Origin: Fratercula arctica
Lineage: Eukaryota > Chordata > Aves > Charadriiformes > Alcidae
Direction: 5' to 3'
Length of the DNA: 64,000 bases
Assembly: GCA_947846985.1 (NCBI GenBank)
Contig: CANTUZ010000004.1
Span: forward strand, 54,785,672 to 54,849,671
The position numbers and the translations under genes are program-made. This document shows positions 60,437-64,000 of the stretch, one piece after another. The notes beneath the pieces are model-generated. The model worked only from the letters and a program-made list of their open reading frames with translations. It did not search any database and had not been told where the DNA came from. Each line of letters opens with the position of its first letter. Position 1 is the first letter of the stretch.

Positions 60437-62786
60437 AATTTTCCCCCATGAAACTGTGAAGGGAACATGTTATTGAAACAATGGCTTTTTTTATGACCAC
60501 TCGTCTCTCAAAAAAAGTGAATGTGGAGGTATGCCTACAGAAAAATAACCAGCTTGGACCTGCTATGCTCAAAACTTTAGGCAGCTTGGCCTAAAGAAGA
60601 CCTAAGAAGAGGGTCACATTTGACCTGGTAATTCTAAGCCAGTAATAATGAGCAGCAATCAAAGGCAAAAGTGAAAGGTCTTGTGTGACCAAGTAGCAGT
60701 TATTAGTGCCCAAAAACAGGCTAGGTTCAACCGTGTTCAGAAAGGCATTTTTCTAATTAGGTGAGATTTCAGGAGCAACCTCCAAAAACAGACATACCCA
60801 TTACAAAAGGGACAAGAGAGAGATGAGTGAAGAGCAGCGCAACCACTTGAACTGCTCAGAAAGAGATGGATTTAAACTGAATTAAGGTCAGCAGAAGTGG
60901 CAAGAAAAGAAAAGTTGTGCTGTAGCCTCATCCAGAAAGCATTCAGATATTATGGAGATTATGATAATATAAATATCTCTGGGGACACTAAGTGACATAA
61001 AATACCTATTAAGAAAAGTGCATTCATTGAGGTATACTGCAAATCATTATGAATATTCAATTCCAATCAAAATGAAATGAAAGAGAGCACTCGGAGACTC
61101 TGGATTTGGATCTGAAAAGACAATTGAAAGGAAAGTAAAGCAACTACAAAGAAAGAGATAATAAATTTGATCTTATAAAAAAATGCAGAGAATATTAAGT
61201 AATCTTTTCACTTATGATATGGAAAAATCAGACAACAGGATTTTAAACATCTTAATATGCTTAAAATATGCTCCCTCAACTTTTGCTGTTTATTCCAGGA
61301 ACAGAGAGCTGTTTGTTCACCTAGAGCTGTGTTGTACCTTTTAGGAAAGAATTAGGTATGGCCAAACAGTAGGAGTTACAGTAGGAAAAGAGAGGGAGAT
61401 GTGCAGCATCCATCTGACTGCTTCAATTTGTGGAAGAATTTTTTAGTGTGATTGCATTGAACCAATACTGAGAAGAGAAATAAGGTGTACCAGTAAGCTT
61501 AGGAAAGGGGCAAGCCCATTCAGATCAGTGGGGAACAGACAGCTGAATATCACTGCAGTGCTATTGCAGGATATTAGCATTAAATAAAAAATCCTCCAAC
61601 TTCAAAGTCATTAGTAAGTTTTTTAAAGTTTCCACTAGAATTGATAAAAATACAGATATTTTGTCCATCCCTCCATCCCATTTATTTCACTTGCTCTGCA
61701 GAATTCTAACCCTTTTTCACATACACTGTATATATGAAATACATATTCTGCTCAGTAAAATGTGGCTATATGATTTTGCTTTCATTAGCAGGCTGATAAT
61801 TTTGACGGCAAGTTTCTGAAGCGCCTAACTGAAGGATTATTCTGGCCAAGGAGCAGATATTTCCTGTGGTTTCTCCTCTGTTCTTTGTTTGCTCACCTCT
61901 TTAATCTTAACGACATCTTTCAGGGAGAGGAAGAGGCTCACGAACCATAAAGGATGAGAAACGTGATTGCACTACAAGCAAATATTGAATCTTATTTCTT
62001 CAATTTTGGCTATTTCAGGGTTTGGACATTCATAAACAGATGTAGATGTACATGAAGATTTGCTTAGTGATAACAGCACAAAAATAGCAAAATAATCTGT
62101 GTTCAGCTTTTTAATAAAGCTATGGATGAAGAGTGTGACTGTATCTTTACAATCTTTCTTTCCCTGCCAAAGAAATTGAAAATATAGCCTACAACTTCTA
62201 AATAAGATCAACATCTCAAAAAAGTTCTGGCAAGTCTATAGGAATACACATTCAGATACCGCAGAACATTTGGTGCTGCATTTCTAGATATAATAAAATA
62301 TCTATCCATAGAAATAGATTAAAAAACAGACAAAAAATAATTGGTCAGCAAAAGGAGCCAAACAACTCCCTGAAAACAAGCTTAGATCATATTCTCCGAC
62401 TAAGACCTGGTACGCGGACCATTTTTAGATCACAGTTTATTTAGTTTATGTGTTCAAAACTAAGTGAGAGATTTCACTGACACTCTTAAGAAGAACAGAA
62501 AACATTTCCTGCACCACATTCAAACTTGGATTGTAAAAGGATTTTCCTATTTTATCATACTTTGGATCAGGACCTGGGTACCTCTGTCTTAAAGATACTG
62601 CAAGATAATGTCAATGTGGATAGATAACATACACTTCTGTCATGTCAAAAGACACACGTATTTTAATTTATAGCTCACACCCAGTGAAATATCTATTTAA
62701 ATGAGAATAAAGCCTTCCACCTAGAGACACTTCAGCCACCCTGGTATCTGAAGCACTGGCAAAAAATCAAGATAAAATCTGCTTAC

Positions 62787-62823
62787 AGTGTAAGGGATTT
62801 CATTCTGGATGCTTCACGTGGTC
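62787..62823 (-). other. Candidate short exon, minus strand
   Basis: The minus-strand acceptor tttcatcttcatttatgcag is strong and the donor ACACT|gtaagc is good. At 37 bases it is a small exon. Only the frame with two leading bases is open, reading PREASRMKSLTL in part. That phase fits the candidate at 63823-63885. A non-coding exon is just as possible. Confidence 0.2.
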
Positions 62824-64000
62824 CTGCATAAATGAAGATGAAAGTATAAAGCTGTCTCTTCAGAACAGCTTCACCATTTTACATGGAAGAGAAAGTATTT
62901 TCAACCCATGAATGTTGCACATCCCTAAAGCTGCTCCTGGTCTGCTGCTCCATTATTTGGAGTTGTATATCAGCGTCCCAAGAGGAAATTACGTTGTGTG
63001 TGGAGGATGAACATGGCCCGGCTTCAATTTTCCTTTTATTAGAAGAAATGTTGTATCATAGGAACCACTGTTAACTCGGATCACAGAAATATTTCAGAAC
63101 ACTCAGTGTCCATTTCGTGGACATGAAAGCAGTATACCTTTCGGATTTCACAAATTTCCCAGACTGTTTCATGGCACTAAGAGCAATGAGGACATGCCTA
63201 GCTAAACTGAAGCACAGAACTACACCTGGACTTCTCTTCTGTAACTTTTTGCTAGCCCTTTTTAGTAGACAGGACAGTCTTTTGCATTAATACAAATCTT
63301 TGGAAAATGGAAAGTGGTTTTGTTTCATCTTCTGCAAACATTTTTGTTTGATAGAGTTGTTTTCTGGCTTTTTATACAGAGAAACTGGGAATACTTGGTC
63401 TTCCCTCCATTTCTCCTCATCTCCCCAGTGAATTCTGAATAATATCAACACAAGACACTGTGTAATCAGGAGCGTGTAAGTAAAGATATACAAATCTAAC
63501 TTTTGTTACCCACTGCTAATAATCATTGACTTCACACTTCTTTGTCCAGGAAGCCCTGTACAGTTAAATCCAATATATAAAGAGAGCAGCTAATATCATG
63601 GCTCCAAGTCCTACTTTCCTAATTCCTATTTTAACATAATGCATTTGCTCTATCATTCTGCGGTATCTGTTTGCGCTCTCTGACTGTATACAATATCCTT
63701 TTCTTTCTCATTCTTCAAATATTTCATCCTATCTCATAACTGTTGAAACCATAGATATCAGCTACATAGTTGAAGTATAGTCCAACGAAATAAATTACAT
63801 TCAAGGACAATGTAAAACTTACTGAGAAGGTATGTTGCCTGAATGCTACTGGTAAAGCCATCCGGAAAAACATCAGCCTTTTTAACTGAGCCTACTCGTT
63901 TGAAAGCTTGGCATAGCTAAAATGGACTCTGTCTTCCTCGTGCACTCATCTTGCTTAAAACATTCCTATAAATACCAGTCTCCAATTACTTAACTGCAGA
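62824..64000. other. Right edge of window, with a weak minus-strand exon candidate
   Basis: On the minus strand 63823-63885 ends in a good donor (CTTCTCA|gtaagt) and is open as KKADVFPDGFTSSIQATYLL. Its acceptor (gtaggctcag) has a poor pyrimidine tract. Apart from this, nothing was recognised to the end of the window. Confidence 0.2.

Larger units (their letters stand above)
57605..62786. other. Gene-poor AT-rich stretch
   Basis: Contains an AT microsatellite (58602-58619) and a T24 run (60413-60436). The minus-strand ORF at 60003-60407 (134 codons) has no exon or start context. Nothing else was recognised. Confidence 0.5.

Noticed and set aside
61878..61917. Minus-strand donor AAAGAG|gtgagc with a pyrimidine-rich stretch 20 bases upstream
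   Set aside because: A 20-base exon from the nearest acceptor brings in a stop in the phase set by the neighbouring candidate; no other acceptor fits.
1..64000. Search by eye for tRNA, rRNA, CRISPR arrays and bacterial or phage genes
   Set aside because: No B-box/A-box pairs, regularly spaced repeats or ribosome-binding-site-led gene arrays were seen; the window is a vertebrate nuclear sequence.

Overview
The window looks like bird nuclear DNA. The support is several CR1 LINE copies, including their characteristic 3' ends (gtcccttccaacc followed by attctatgatt-type repeats), and two copies of an LTR type I associate with avian endogenous retroviruses. The rest is mostly AT-rich and gene-poor, with long introns and intergenic DNA. 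No bacterial-style operons, CRISPR arrays, tRNAs or rRNAs were seen.

Positions 1-11,110 hold the 3' end of one plus-strand protein-coding gene. Four coding exons (533-620, 8008-8201, 9099-9200, 9679-9952) have good splice sites and join in matching phases into a 218-residue C-terminus. It ends at a TGA, followed by a 3' UTR with two possible poly(A) signals. I do not recognise the protein. Lysine-rich patches and a basic tail suggest a nuclear, possibly DNA- or RNA-associated product. Its 7.4-kb intron carries a CR1 fragment and a complete solo LTR with a 5-bp target duplication.

Positions 11,111-14,815 form an intergenic block with a poly-C run, an abrupt CpG island (12,269-12,760) that looks like an orphan promoter, a truncated reverse-oriented LTR of the same family, a perfect 10-bp hairpin, and a 5'-truncated CR1 whose reverse-transcriptase reading frame is broken.

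Positions 14,816-64,000 have no gene I can name. The stretch contains microsatellites, homopolymer runs, a 160-bp purine tract, a small CR1 tail and several exon-like intervals. On the plus strand, 30,927-31,107, 34,928-35,034 and 42,179-42,230 have strong splice sites and agree in reading phase; the CpG island could be their promoter. On the minus strand, 45,973-46,136 is the best candidate, with weaker ones at 57,534-57,604, 62,787-62,823 and 63,823-63,885. A TATA-type promoter-like region sits at 39,591-39,770 in front of a short ORF with a signal-peptide-like start. These are hypotheses from sequence reading alone. I found no clear evidence of a novel biological system; the unassigned terminal exons, the orphan CpG island and the phase-consistent exon chains are the places most worth testing.
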